Shown here in pieces: positions 51,165 to 59,821 of a stretch of 64,000 nucleotides of DNA. Made by a program: the position numbers and the translations under genes. The notes beneath the pieces are model-generated. The model was not told the DNA's origin. It was given only the letters and a program-made list of their open reading frames with translations, and ran no database searches. This DNA comes from Archangium gephyra (GTDB lineage Bacteria; Myxococcota; Myxococcia; Myxococcales; Myxococcaceae). The DNA is taken from the NCBI RefSeq assembly GCF_001027285.1, contig NZ_CP011509.1, positions 11,742,501 to 11,806,500 on the forward strand, read 5' to 3'. Every line of letters starts with the position of its first letter. The first letter of the stretch is position 1.

Positions 51165-52814
51165 ATGTTTCCCCTGCTGAAGAATCACCTCTGGACGGGC
51201 AGGCCGCCGCGCCGCCGCTGGGCGCTGCTCGTGCTGTGTCTCCTCTCGGCGTGCGCCACGGGCCATCCCCCGGGCCCTCGCCTCACGGACTGGGAGAGCG
51301 CGCCGCCTCCGGCTCCCAGGGAGGAGTCCACCCTGGAGCCCGACGCCGGCCTGGAGGAAGGGGTGGTGTACGAGGTGGAGGTGCTGGAGCCGGGCCTTGG
51401 GGCCACCCGGCCCGTACCGGTGAGCCACGCGGACTTCCAGCGCGCCTTGCGGCGAATCGCCCACCAGGTGCAACACCAGGGAAAGAGCCCGCGCGAGGCC
51501 GCACTCGAGTGGCTGAAGGGACAGGTGGAGCAGCCCCCGGAGTGGATGGAGTTGAGCGGGACGTGGGTGGCCGAGGTGTACAAGGACCGCGTCCTCACCC
51601 TGGTGCCGGCGGACAAGGACAGCCGGCTGACGCCCGTGGCGGACGAGGCCCTGCGCGACAAGTACCTTCTGTGGTGCACCCGGGGACGAGGTGGCGGTGA
51701 CTGCCTGCGCCTGTTGGACGACGGGCCCTACCTCAAGACGGATGACCGGCGCACGCTGGCACTCGCCCTGGCCTTTGGCTCGGTGCTGGAGGAGACGAAG
51801 GCGGCACTGGGGCGGGAATTGGATCCGCAGGTGCTGGTGGCCTCGTGCATGTGGACGCTCGGTGCCTACCTGGCCCTCTGGCTGGTGCCGGAACCGACGA
51901 CCAAGTTTCTGGCCGCTGGTCTGTCCGTGGTCCTGGTGGCGTGGCTGGGCGTGGACACGCTGTGGGGGCTGATGGACGGCTGGGCGCTGATGGCCACCCG
52001 GGCGCACGAGGCCACCACCTTCGCGGAGTTGCGCGAGGCGGGCGAGGGCTTCGCCCAGGTGCTGGGCACGGACGCGGCGCGGGCAATGATTCTGGCGGTG
52101 GGCGCGCTGACGGGGCGCACCCTGGGTGACGTGGCGGCGCGGGTGCGGGCACTACCGGGCTACGGCCTGGCGAGCGCACAGTGGCGGACGCAGAACGGAG
52201 CCGCGGTGCTGAAGCGGCTGGAAGTCATGGCAGCCGCGGAGGGTGCACTGGCCCGGGCCGTGGTGGCGGTGGAGACGGTGACGGCCACGCCCCACGGCCC
52301 GCTAGCGGTGGTGCTGCTCAAGAACAGGCGGGGTGGTGGAGCATCCTCCGGAAGCGGTTCCTCCGGCACGGTCTCCATCCGTCACCGGGGCGGCAATCAG
52401 CAGGTGATTCTGCCCAACGGCCAGCGCTGGCACCTGCCACGTGGCAAGTCACTGCACGACATCCCCGCCGAGGACGAGGTGGGCGACCTGCTCCAGAAGG
52501 CGATGACCGAGGCGGCCCAGCAATGGGGGCCACACCTGCTCTCGCGCAATGAGCGAAACGCCATCAACGAAGCCCTCGAGAAGGGCGAATACTGGCTGGC
52601 TCACCTGTTGGAACGCGAGGCCCGGGGCCGCTTCGTTCAGAGCAGGGTGAAAGACCAATTCGGACATCTCTACGAGTTCAACCTGAGCAAGGGCATCGAC
52701 GTGATTGATCGGGCAACAGGCCGCCAGTATGAGATTCTCTCTGGAACGGCATCGAACCTCGCGCGGCATGGCAGGCGTATGGCGAGCGAATTCTTCCGGA
52801 TGCTCACCTTCTGA
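51165..52814 (+). CDS. SitA5-family-like polymorphic lipoprotein toxin
   Basis: A 549-aa lipoprotein. ATG 51165 follows an AGAGG site; the signal peptide RRRWALLVLCLLSAC has Cys30. Residues 40-130 carry RLTDWESAPPPAPREES and RALRRIAHQVQHQGKSPREA, patterns I associate with SitA5 toxins of myxobacterial outer membrane exchange. A hydrophobic region (YLALWLVPEPTTKFLAAGLS) sits in the middle, then Gly/Ser linkers. The C-terminal toxin-like part (about 455-549) includes SRVKDQFGHLYEFNLSKGID and GRQYEILSGTASNLARHGRR, ending FFRMLTF; its activity is unknown. A pentapeptide-like immunity gene follows 11 bases on. Confidence 0.82.
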   Translation: MFPLLKNHLWTGRPPRRRWALLVLCLLSACATGHPPGPRLTDWESAPPPAPREESTLEPDAGLEEGVVYEVEVLEPGLGATRPVPVSHADFQRALRRIAHQVQHQGKSPREAALEWLKGQVEQPPEWMELSGTWVAEVYKDRVLTLVPADKDSRLTPVADEALRDKYLLWCTRGRGGGDCLRLLDDGPYLKTDDRRTLALALAFGSVLEETKAALGRELDPQVLVASCMWTLGAYLALWLVPEPTTKFLAAGLSVVLVAWLGVDTLWGLMDGWALMATRAHEATTFAELREAGEGFAQVLGTDAARAMILAVGALTGRTLGDVAARVRALPGYGLASAQWRTQNGAAVLKRLEVMAAAEGALARAVVAVETVTATPHGPLAVVLLKNRRGGGASSGSGSSGTVSIRHRGGNQQVILPNGQRWHLPRGKSLHDIPAEDEVGDLLQKAMTEAAQQWGPHLLSRNERNAINEALEKGEYWLAHLLEREARGRFVQSRVKDQFGHLYEFNLSKGIDVIDRATGRQYEILSGTASNLARHGRRMASEFFRMLTF

Positions 52815-52825
52815 AAGGGCGGCGG

Positions 52826-53455
52826 ATGCTCGCCAAAAAGGTCTTCTACGAAGACAAGCACCTCGAGAACGAGCGGCTGGAACTGACAGACAAAGGCACC
52901 CTCTACTTCCTGGGCCACAACCTGACGCTGAAGAACTGCACCCTCATCTTGAAGGTGGCTGCCAGCAATCTGTTCATCCGGGATGTCCGGTTCATCGACT
53001 GCACCTTCGAAGTGAAGCAGGAGTTGAAGAACCACCAGCAATGGATAAGAGCCTCGCTGAAGGGCTGCCGGTTCAAGGGGCGCTTGTCGGGATGCGATTT
53101 CGGGTACTGGCCCGAGTACGGGAACCAACCGGAGTACCAGCTGGGCTCCATTGAGGACTGCGACTTCTCGGAGGCCCGTCTGGATGGCTGCCGATTCATG
53201 GGGTGTGCCCCCCGTACCCTGACGTTTCCCAAGTGGCCCTGCTTCACCATCCTGGACCCTGTTCGCAGAGCGCCCGAATTGCTCAGCGCCAGGTGGCCGG
53301 GAGGTTTCCGCCCCATCGTTGTGGAAGGGCCTTATAGAGATCCGCCTTCCACGGCAGCCGTGGCGCTCTTCGCCCCCGCTGAAGCGAAGCGGCATGAGAC
53401 CACCCCGGAAGCATTCAAAGCCGTCATCGAGCAGTTCGACGGTATCGTCTACTGA
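52826..53455 (+). CDS. Pentapeptide-repeat-like immunity protein
   Basis: A 209-aa cytoplasmic protein; ATG 52826 has AAAGGG upstream. It contains pentapeptide-like coils: NLTLKNCTLILKVAASNLFI, RFIDCTFEVK, GCRFKGRLSGCDFG and EDCDFSEARLDGCRFMG, followed by a C-terminal helical part (TPEAFKAVIEQFDGIVY). No export signal is visible. The position directly after the SitA5-like toxin gene and the repeat fold used by some immunity proteins support its role as cognate immunity. Its GC content is lower than neighbouring housekeeping genes. Confidence 0.82.
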   Translation: MLAKKVFYEDKHLENERLELTDKGTLYFLGHNLTLKNCTLILKVAASNLFIRDVRFIDCTFEVKQELKNHQQWIRASLKGCRFKGRLSGCDFGYWPEYGNQPEYQLGSIEDCDFSEARLDGCRFMGCAPRTLTFPKWPCFTILDPVRRAPELLSARWPGGFRPIVVEGPYRDPPSTAAVALFAPAEAKRHETTPEAFKAVIEQFDGIVY

Positions 53456-53462
53456 CACGGGC

Positions 53463-54194
53463 ATGACACTGACTCGATCGCCGGATGCGCCTCCTTTTCT
53501 TCTCGGCGCCTACATCGTCGAAGAGCGCGTCCAGGACTGGAGCCAGTTTCCCTTCCATCTGCCGTACGTGAAGGAGCTCGACCTGACGCTCGACGGACCC
53601 GTCACCCTGTTCGTCGGGGAGAACGGCTCCGGCAAGTCCACCCTGCTGAGCGCGCTCGCGGAACTGGCGGGTCTGCCCGGAGGCGGTGGAAGCAGGAACG
53701 AGCTGCCCGATTCCGAGCGCCGTGCGTCGATGCTCGCCGCCGCCATCCGCCCCAAGTTCAGGGTCCGGCCCCGGGATGGTTTCTTCTTCCGCGCGGAGAG
53801 CCTCCTGGATTTCGCCCGTATCCTGGACAAGCGGAAGGACGATCCGGACTTCATGGGCGACCCCTATGCGCGGTACGGAGGCAAGTCCCTTCGGGAGCGC
53901 TCGCATGGAGAGGGCGTCTCCGCCGTGTTCGGCGCGAAGCGACAGGGCGGGCTCTTCTTCTTCGATGAGCCCGAGTCGGCCCTCTCGCCCATGCGTCAAT
54001 TGGAGCTCGTGAAGGCGATCGAGGAATCCGCGCGAGGCGGCAACTGGCAGTTCGTCATCGCCACCCATTCACCCATCATCATGTCCATCCCACGAGCGCG
54101 CCTGCTCGACTTCGACCGCCCGGGTCTTCCGCCGATACAGCCGGAAGAGACGAAACACTGGGCCGCCTTCAAGCGCGTCCTCTGTAGGGAGTAA
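53463..54194 (+). CDS. AAA/ABC-type ATPase (AAA_23/AAA_21-like)
   Basis: A 243-aa cytoplasmic ATPase. Walker A is GENGSGKST at 52-60, preceded by the beta strand LDLTLDGPVTLFV. Walker B is GGLFFFDEPESALSP and the H-loop is VIATHSPIIMS, the arrangement of soluble ABC-like ATPases. No transmembrane segment or nuclease domain is fused. It starts 7 bases after the immunity gene and may be part of the same transcript, but its role with the toxin is unknown. Similar ATPases occur both in defence systems and as housekeeping proteins. Confidence 0.9.
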   Translation: MTLTRSPDAPPFLLGAYIVEERVQDWSQFPFHLPYVKELDLTLDGPVTLFVGENGSGKSTLLSALAELAGLPGGGGSRNELPDSERRASMLAAAIRPKFRVRPRDGFFFRAESLLDFARILDKRKDDPDFMGDPYARYGGKSLRERSHGEGVSAVFGAKRQGGLFFFDEPESALSPMRQLELVKAIEESARGGNWQFVIATHSPIIMSIPRARLLDFDRPGLPPIQPEETKHWAAFKRVLCRE

Positions 54195-54206
54195 GGAGCC
54201 CGGAAC

Positions 54207-54539
54207 ATGCGCGCCTACGTCTATCTCGCCATCGCCATCCTGGCCGAGGTCATCGCCACCTCGTCCCTCAAGGCCACCGCGGAGTTCACCCGCCCCCTGC
54301 CCAGCATCCTGGTCGTCGCGGGCTATGCCACCGCCTTCTACTGTCTGACGCTCTCGCTCCGGAGCATTCCCGTCGGCATCGCCTATGCCCTCTGGTCCGG
54401 GCTCGGCATCGTCCTCGTCGCCACCGCGGGCTACGTGCTCTACCGGCAGAAGCTCGATGCGCCCGCCCTGCTCGGCATGGCCATGATTCTCGGCGGCTGC
54501 CTCGTCATCAACCTGTTCTCCAAGAGCTCCGCCCACTGA
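54207..54539 (+). CDS. SMR-family multidrug efflux transporter
   Basis: A 110-aa inner-membrane protein with four helices. Glu14 in ILAEVIATSSLK is the proton/drug site of EmrE-like transporters. Other markers are YCLTLSLRSIPVGIAYALW and SGLGIVLVATAGYVLY in helices 2-3. The ATG has AAGGAG upstream. It probably exports cationic antiseptics as a dimer. It follows the ATPase gene by 12 bases and stops 3 bases before a convergent gene. Confidence 0.95.
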   Translation: MRAYVYLAIAILAEVIATSSLKATAEFTRPLPSILVVAGYATAFYCLTLSLRSIPVGIAYALWSGLGIVLVATAGYVLYRQKLDAPALLGMAMILGGCLVINLFSKSSAH

Positions 54540-54542
54540 GCG

Positions 54543-56261
54543 TCACAGGCTCGCCAGCATCGCCACCAACAGCGCCGCCCCCACCAGGCTGATGATCGCC
54601 CCGAAGGCCAGCTGGCTCCACTGCTCCCGCTTCAGCGCCGTGTCCTCCTGCGAGTCGCGGAAGCCGTGCAGCGCGTTCCACAGCATGTGAGGCCCCAGCC
54701 GCTTGTTCGTGCCACGGCGGTCACGGTTCGCGAGCTCGTCCTCCGGGTTCGCAGTCACCTCCAGGCCCGTCTGCGTCCTCAGGCCCGGCACTGGAGGCTG
54801 CACCACTCCCTGCGGAGCGGCGTTCGTCTGGAGCGCCAGCACCGTGGGCTGCTCCTTCTGGTCGAACCCCGCCTGCTCCTGCTTCGGCTGCTGCACCTGA
54901 CGCTCGGCCGCGGGCTCGAACGCGTGGGCCTTCTGCTCCGGGGTGGCGGGACGCTCCGCCGCCGGATGCTCCAGGGGCGCCGTGTGCGGCTCCACGGGGA
55001 TGGAGACCTCCGAGGGAAGCGTCTCCGGGCGGGGCTCGATGCGGACCTCGGCGAGCTTCTGCTTCAGCTCCTCCGGAGAGCGGGCCTTCAGCAGCTCGAG
55101 GGCCACCTCCACGCCGTCCCGGCCGGTGTTCACGTCGTACAGGCCGGAGAAACCATGCTCGGTGAGCACCTCGCGGAAGCGCTCCCGCCCCGCCTCGCTC
55201 TGGCCCGCCGGATCCTTCGCGTTCGCCTCGGCATAGGCGAGGAAGAAGGCCCAGAGGCGCGCGGCCCGCTCGCCGGGTGGCAGCCGTGAGGGACGCAGCT
55301 CCGCGCCCAGGAAGCGCAACTCCTCGCCGAAGTGGAGGGCGAGCGACTCCTGCCCGATCGACTCGGAGAACACCGGCAGCAGGTCCTCCAGCGGCTTCGC
55401 GTCTCCGGAAGCCTCCGGGCCCTCGGGCGTGGACACGGGCACCGGGACGGCTTCGGCCCCCTGACGCGGAATCTCGACGGGGCGCCGCTCGGGGAGCCGA
55501 GGCCTCTCGCTCGTCCTCGGCGAGGCCGGATTCTCGAAGCGGTTACCGGGCTCGGCCCCCTCCTGGGTCCGCGTGCGTAGCCGGGGCCGCTCCCCCGTAC
55601 CGGGTTGGGGCCTCTCACCGGTAGGCAGCCGGGGCCTCTCACCGGTAGGGAGCCGGGGCCGCTCTCCGGTGGCGCGGGGGCGCTCCTGGCCCGGGTTCTC
55701 AAAGCGGGGACTCCTCTCCGACCCGTCCTGGGTCCGCGTGCGCAGCCGGGGCCGCTCGCCCGTCGTCCGCTGCGAGCCCGGGTCCTCGAAGCGGGGACCT
55801 CTCTCCGCGCCGTCCTGCGTCTGGGTGCGCAACCGGGGCCGCTCACCCGTGGAACGGGGACGCTCCTGGCCCTCGAAGCGGCCAGCGGACCTGTCCTCGC
55901 GAACCCTGTTGGAGCGGGCCTCGCCCCGGTTCTCCAGGCCGTCCTCGGTGAAGTTCCAGATGCCCGTCGGCTTCGGCTCCTTCGGCTCGCTCGGGCGCGG
56001 AACCTCCACCTGCGTGGGCGCGCGGCCAATGCGCGTCCGCTCCTCCTGCATCCCGCCCGCCCCGGGAGAACCCGCCTCCGCCGGAAAGCGGCCGATGCGC
56101 GTCCGCTCCTCGCGAGCCCCACCGGCGCCTGCGCCCCGGTCTCCATGGCCCGGAATGCCGCCGTCGGCGGAACGGCCCGGGCCTCCCCCCTCGGAGGAAC
56201 GGCCCGGAGACGGACCCACGAAGGGTCCAGCACCACCCTTGATGTTTCCGGCCTGGCTCAT
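54543..56261 (-). CDS. Low-complexity Arg/Pro-repeat protein with C-terminal membrane helix
   Basis: A 572-aa protein; ATG 56261 gives a start MSQAGNIKGGAGPFVGPSPG. The first 290 residues are Gly/Arg/Pro-rich with repeated units TGERPRLRTRTQDG and EERTRIGR. Residues about 300-420 form a folded helical domain (LLPVFSESIGQESLALHFGE; ARLWAFFLAYAEANAKDPAG; GVEVALELLKARSPEELKQK). A Gln/Pro-rich stretch precedes a C-terminal helix (LAFGAIISLVGAALLVAML). I do not recognise a family. The C-terminal anchor and repeat arms suggest a cytoplasmic scaffold tethered to membrane. Confidence 0.82.
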   Translation of the reverse strand: MSQAGNIKGGAGPFVGPSPGRSSEGGGPGRSADGGIPGHGDRGAGAGGAREERTRIGRFPAEAGSPGAGGMQEERTRIGRAPTQVEVPRPSEPKEPKPTGIWNFTEDGLENRGEARSNRVREDRSAGRFEGQERPRSTGERPRLRTQTQDGAERGPRFEDPGSQRTTGERPRLRTRTQDGSERSPRFENPGQERPRATGERPRLPTGERPRLPTGERPQPGTGERPRLRTRTQEGAEPGNRFENPASPRTSERPRLPERRPVEIPRQGAEAVPVPVSTPEGPEASGDAKPLEDLLPVFSESIGQESLALHFGEELRFLGAELRPSRLPPGERAARLWAFFLAYAEANAKDPAGQSEAGRERFREVLTEHGFSGLYDVNTGRDGVEVALELLKARSPEELKQKLAEVRIEPRPETLPSEVSIPVEPHTAPLEHPAAERPATPEQKAHAFEPAAERQVQQPKQEQAGFDQKEQPTVLALQTNAAPQGVVQPPVPGLRTQTGLEVTANPEDELANRDRRGTNKRLGPHMLWNALHGFRDSQEDTALKREQWSQLAFGAIISLVGAALLVAMLASL

Positions 56262-56311
56262 CCCCTGGATTGTCGTCCGGCCAGCGGACAAGTTGCCAGG
56301 GGCCCCCCTGA

Positions 56312-56815
56312 TTACTCCGTTTCCCGCTCGACCTTCACGGCGGACGTCATTCCGTTGGCGTCCAAGGTCACGGTGAAGACGGACACCTGGCCGTCCCCAT
56401 CCAGGTCCCCGCGCGCGTAGCAGGTGACCTCCGCCTCGCCCAGCGGCGTCTCCTGCACCACCACCTGGTACTGGTAGTGGACGCGCTCGCCAGGGTTGAA
56501 GCCCATCCGCTTCAGGTTCTCGTCCGGCTCGAAGGGCAGCGGCTCGCCCCCTCGCGGCACCTCCCGGGGCACCGGACCTCCCGCCAGGAAGACGCCGTGC
56601 TCGTCGCGGTAGGACTGCACGTCGCCACACAGGCGCAGCACGTTGACGCGCGCCTCGTTGGCGAGGGACGGGTCCCCCACACCGCCTCCACGGCGGAGCA
56701 GGACCAGGGCACCGCCGGCCGCCCCTCCCCCCACCAGGACGCCCAGCACCACCGCCACCATCACCCGCCTCTTGCGGGAGGCCACGTGCGGCTCGTCGGG
56801 AACGGAGTTCTCCAC
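56312..56815 (-). CDS. Small membrane-anchored exported protein
   Basis: A 167-aa protein. GTG 56815 is preceded by GGAGGAGG. A basic N-terminus (ASRKRR) and helix (VMVAVVLGVLVGGGAAGGAL) anchor it, with the rest outside. The exported part has the pattern ARVNVLRLCGDVQSYRDEHG, PGERVHYQYQVVVQETPLGE and ARGDLDGDGQVSVFTVTLD; the Asp-rich loop could bind calcium. The layout recalls pilin-like proteins, but no prepilin peptidase site is visible. It lies downstream of hemF by 15 bases, possibly in its operon. Confidence 0.78.
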   Translation of the reverse strand: MENSVPDEPHVASRKRRVMVAVVLGVLVGGGAAGGALVLLRRGGGVGDPSLANEARVNVLRLCGDVQSYRDEHGVFLAGGPVPREVPRGGEPLPFEPDENLKRMGFNPGERVHYQYQVVVQETPLGEAEVTCYARGDLDGDGQVSVFTVTLDANGMTSAVKVERETE

Positions 56816-56830
56816 GATGAACCCTCCTCC

Positions 56831-57733
56831 CTACCGGGAACCCGCCCAGTCGCGTGGGTTGCGAAGCACCTCCACCAGCCGCGCCTCCTCGGTTCCGGGC
56901 GACGGGTGGTAGTCGTAGCGCCAGCGCACCTGCGGGGGCAGCGACATGAGGATGGACTCGGTACGCCCCTTCGTCTCCAGGCCGAAGGTGGTGCCCCGGT
57001 CCCACACGAGGTTGAACTCCACGTAGCGCCCGCGCCGCACCTCCTGCCAGAAGCGCTGCGCCTCCGTGTACGGCATGTCCTTGCGCCGCTCGGCGATGGG
57101 CAGGTACGCGGGGAGGAAGGCCCGGCCCGCGTCGCGCACCAGCTCGAACTCGCGCTCCAGGTTGCCGCCGAGGTTCTCGAAGAAGATGCCGCCCACGCCC
57201 CGTGCCTCCTCGCGGTGACGCAGGTGGAAGTACTTGTCGCACGTCTCCTTGAAGCGCGGGTAGTACGCCGGATCATGCCGGTCGCACGCCTCCTTGTGCA
57301 CTCGGTGGAAGTGCGCCGCGTCCTCGTCATAGAGGTAGTACGGCGTCAGGTCCGCGCCACCGCCGAACCAGGCCTTCCCGCCCTGGTGGATGAAGCGGTA
57401 GTTGGCGTGCACGGTGGGCACATGCGGATTGCGCGGGTGGAGCACCAGCGAAATCCCCCCGGCCCAGAAGGAGCGGCCCTCGCCCTGCAGCTTCTTCGCG
57501 AAGGCCTCCTCCAGCTCGCCGAACACCACCGAGGTGCTCACCCCACCCTTCTCCAGCACCGCCCCTTCCTCCAGCACGCGGCTGCGCCCGCCACCGCCGC
57601 CCGGACGCTGCCAGGGGTCCTCGCGAAACCGCGCCTTCCCATCGAGCTGCTCCAACGCGCCGCAGATGTCGTCCTGCAGCCCGTGGATGAACTCCACCAT
57701 CCGCTCCTTCAGCTTCTCCACGTCCACCGTCAT
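56831..57733 (-). CDS. hemF: Coproporphyrinogen III oxidase, oxygen-dependent
   Basis: A 300-aa cytoplasmic enzyme converting coproporphyrinogen III to protoporphyrinogen IX with O2. Markers are GGISLVLHPRNPHVPTVHAN, WFGGGADLTPYYLYDEDAAH, FFENLGG, YVEFNLVWDRGTTFGLET and SILMSLPPQVRWRYDYHP, all HemF signatures at full length. ATG 57733 overlaps the stop of the upstream gene as ATGA. No other heme gene lies in the window. Confidence 0.97.
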   Translation of the reverse strand: MTVDVEKLKERMVEFIHGLQDDICGALEQLDGKARFREDPWQRPGGGGGRSRVLEEGAVLEKGGVSTSVVFGELEEAFAKKLQGEGRSFWAGGISLVLHPRNPHVPTVHANYRFIHQGGKAWFGGGADLTPYYLYDEDAAHFHRVHKEACDRHDPAYYPRFKETCDKYFHLRHREEARGVGGIFFENLGGNLEREFELVRDAGRAFLPAYLPIAERRKDMPYTEAQRFWQEVRRGRYVEFNLVWDRGTTFGLETKGRTESILMSLPPQVRWRYDYHPSPGTEEARLVEVLRNPRDWAGSR

Positions 57734-58485
57734 GGGTTCTCCTGGGTCGCCACGGGCGCCTCGAACTGCAGGTTGGGCACCGCGGGCGCGGTATTACCCG
57801 CCGCGTCGAAGACCTCCAACTTCGCGCGATAACTCTTTCCATCCTCCAGCGCGAAGGCCCCGCTGCAGGCCTGGTGCCCCACCAGCGCCACGCCGTCGTG
57901 CAGCGAGGTGAAGTAGTGCTGGGGCGCCATGTCCTGCCCCCGGCGCCAGAGCGTCACCACCACATAGGAGGGACTGTCCTCGCGCAGGGACATGCGCAGC
58001 TTGACGAAGCGCTCCGTGCCCTCGCGGGTGCGGCGGAACAGGCCCTCGCTGACGGCGGGGCGCTCGACCCAGCGCGGACGCGCCACGTCCTGGCCCCGGC
58101 CGCTGTGCCACTCGGGCCGCGTGGAGCCTCCCCCGTTGAGCACCTTCGCCCCGGGCAGCACGTCATCCAGGCGCAGCGTGTAGACGAGGCCCGGCTTGAG
58201 CGGGCCCGCGGGCCGCAAGACCACCGTGGAGCGTCCGAGGGTGCTGCTCCAGCCGCGCTGGATGCGGACCTCCACCTCGTGGCCATGCGCCTGCAGCCGC
58301 AGGACACGGCCCGGGAGCTCGGCCACCCGCGTGCTGAAGGCGCCGAGCCCCTCCAGCAGGAAGCGGGAATTGGTGGGGACCACCGCGCCAGGAATGGGGA
58401 ACACCTGTACGCCATCCGACGGACAGTCGGCATGTGCGGCCGGAGCGGACAGCATCAGGACGAGGAGCAGGACGACGAAGCGCAC
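57730..58485 (-). CDS. Exported Ig-like domain protein coupled to hemF
   Basis: A 251-aa exported protein. GTG at 58485 gives signal peptide VRFVVLLLVLMLSAPAAHAD; an ATG 30 codons upstream is less likely. The mature part is beta-rich: NSRFLLEGLGAFSTRVAELP, TLRLDDVLPGAKVLNGG and SPSYVVVTLWRRGQDMAPQH, with two Cys (DCPSDG; QACSGAF). The C-terminal pattern (SYRAKLEVFDAAGNTAPAVP) fits an Ig/FN3-type sandwich. The family is unknown. It is translationally coupled to hemF, although no link to heme is evident. Confidence 0.8.
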   Translation of the reverse strand: MRFVVLLLVLMLSAPAAHADCPSDGVQVFPIPGAVVPTNSRFLLEGLGAFSTRVAELPGRVLRLQAHGHEVEVRIQRGWSSTLGRSTVVLRPAGPLKPGLVYTLRLDDVLPGAKVLNGGGSTRPEWHSGRGQDVARPRWVERPAVSEGLFRRTREGTERFVKLRMSLREDSPSYVVVTLWRRGQDMAPQHYFTSLHDGVALVGHQACSGAFALEDGKSYRAKLEVFDAAGNTAPAVPNLQFEAPVATQENP

Positions 58486-58714
58486 GAGACCCCCGAGTCT
58501 GCGCTGACCCGGCGCCGGAGGCCAGCATCCCGACGCGAAGTCCGGGGACTCCGTCCGCCAGGACACCGAGGCCATGACGCGGCCCGCCGTGGGGACGGGC
58601 GGGGGCGCGAAAACAACGCGTGGCCAGCCGGATCGTCACCGAGTCTTCGCTTGGCCGCGGGGTGGGCAGCCATCCACTCTGCGCGCCCCATCCCCTCCAC
58701 CTGGGAGAACCCCC

Positions 58715-59671
58715 ATGAATCGTCTGCGCCTGTCCCTGCTGCTCCTCGGCTCGCTCGCCGCCGCGTGCGGTGGCACCCCCGAGGAGCTCGAGTCCGAGTC
58801 CGGGCTCGCCACGCGCGAGGATGCCGTCACCATCCCCGCCCGGGGCACCGCCACCACGCTCGACTTCGGCAACTGGAATCTCGAGTGGTTCGGCTCCACC
58901 TCCAATGGCCCCACCAACGAGTCGCTGCAGCTGTCCAACGCGCGCGACGTCATCAACGGCGCCGACCTGGACATCTGGGGCCTGGAGGAGGTGGTGAGCG
59001 TCACCAGCTTCAACAGCCTCGTCTCCCAGCTGCCCGGCTACGCGGGCCTGCTCGCCAGCGCCTCCACCGTGACGAGCGGCAGCACGTACTACAGCTCCAG
59101 CGAGCAGAAGGTGGGCATCGTCTACAAGACGAGCGTCGCCTCGGTGCTCAGCGCCCGCGTCATCCTCACCGCCTATGACTACGACTTCGCCGGCCGCCCG
59201 CCGCTCGAGGTGAAGCTGCGGGTGAACCTCAACGGCCGCACCGGGGACATCGTCGTCATCGTCCTGCACGCCAAGGCCTTCAACGACACGACGAGCTGGC
59301 AGCGCCGTTACAACGCCTCGGTGGCCCTCAAGTCCTACCTGGACAGCACGTACCCCACCACCAAGGTGATGGTGTTCGGCGACTGGAACGACGACGTGGA
59401 CACCTCCATCACCTCGGGCAAGGCGTCCCCGTACAAGAACTTCGTGGACGACTCGCTCGACTACACCTTCCCCACCAAGGCCCTGACCGACGCGGGCCTG
59501 TCCACCACCGCCAGCTACCCGGATGCCATCGACCACCAGCTCGTCACCAACGAGCTCAAGGCGACCTACGTCTCGGGCTCGGTGCAGGCGTACCGGGTGG
59601 ACTCGTACATCTCCAGCTACAGCAGCACCACGAGCGACCACTTCCCCGTGCTCTCTCGCTACACGTGGTGA
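58715..59671 (+). CDS. Lipoprotein endonuclease/exonuclease/phosphatase (EEP) family
   Basis: A 318-aa lipoprotein; signal peptide with lipobox AAAC at Cys18. The EEP fold is marked by FGNWNLEWFGS, LDIWGLEEVV (Glu), VVIVLHAKAFNDTTSWQRRY (His), VMVFGDWNDDVD and a C-terminal STTSDHFPVLSRY (Asp-His). These match metal-dependent nucleases or phosphodiesterases. Surface exposure suggests extracellular DNA digestion or nutrient release. GGGAG precedes the ATG. A hairpin terminator follows the stop. Confidence 0.92.
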   Translation: MNRLRLSLLLLGSLAAACGGTPEELESESGLATREDAVTIPARGTATTLDFGNWNLEWFGSTSNGPTNESLQLSNARDVINGADLDIWGLEEVVSVTSFNSLVSQLPGYAGLLASASTVTSGSTYYSSSEQKVGIVYKTSVASVLSARVILTAYDYDFAGRPPLEVKLRVNLNGRTGDIVVIVLHAKAFNDTTSWQRRYNASVALKSYLDSTYPTTKVMVFGDWNDDVDTSITSGKASPYKNFVDDSLDYTFPTKALTDAGLSTTASYPDAIDHQLVTNELKATYVSGSVQAYRVDSYISSYSSTTSDHFPVLSRYTW

Positions 59672-59692
59672 GCGGACGTTGACGCACCAGGA

Positions 59693-59720
59693 CTCCCACC
59701 CGTGTCCCCGCGGGTGGGAG
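59693..59720 (+). terminator. Rho-independent-like terminator after the EEP gene
   Basis: CTCCCACCCG (59693-59702) and CGGGTGGGAG (59711-59720) form a 10-bp perfect stem with an 8-base loop, 22 bases after the stop. The following bases (CGCCCTTCTC) are only partly T-rich. Confidence 0.7.
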
Positions 59721-59821
59721 CGCCCTTCTCGTGACGGCCTTCCTCGGAGAGGAGCGCCCTGTTCACGTATCGACAGGGGAGGGGGCATACCGCCAGAAGC
59801 GCGCGGTGATTAGACTGAATC

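Noticed and set aside
53463-54539. AAA ATPase and SMR transporter as part of an anti-phage system with the toxin pair
   Set aside because: No nuclease, sensor or reverse transcriptase domain is present, and both families are common as independent genes.
56262-57242. N-terminal extension of the Arg/Pro-repeat protein up to 57242
   Set aside because: It runs antisense-like through the hemF and small membrane protein genes on the same strand in another frame; ATG 56261 follows a plausible site and begins the conserved-looking part.
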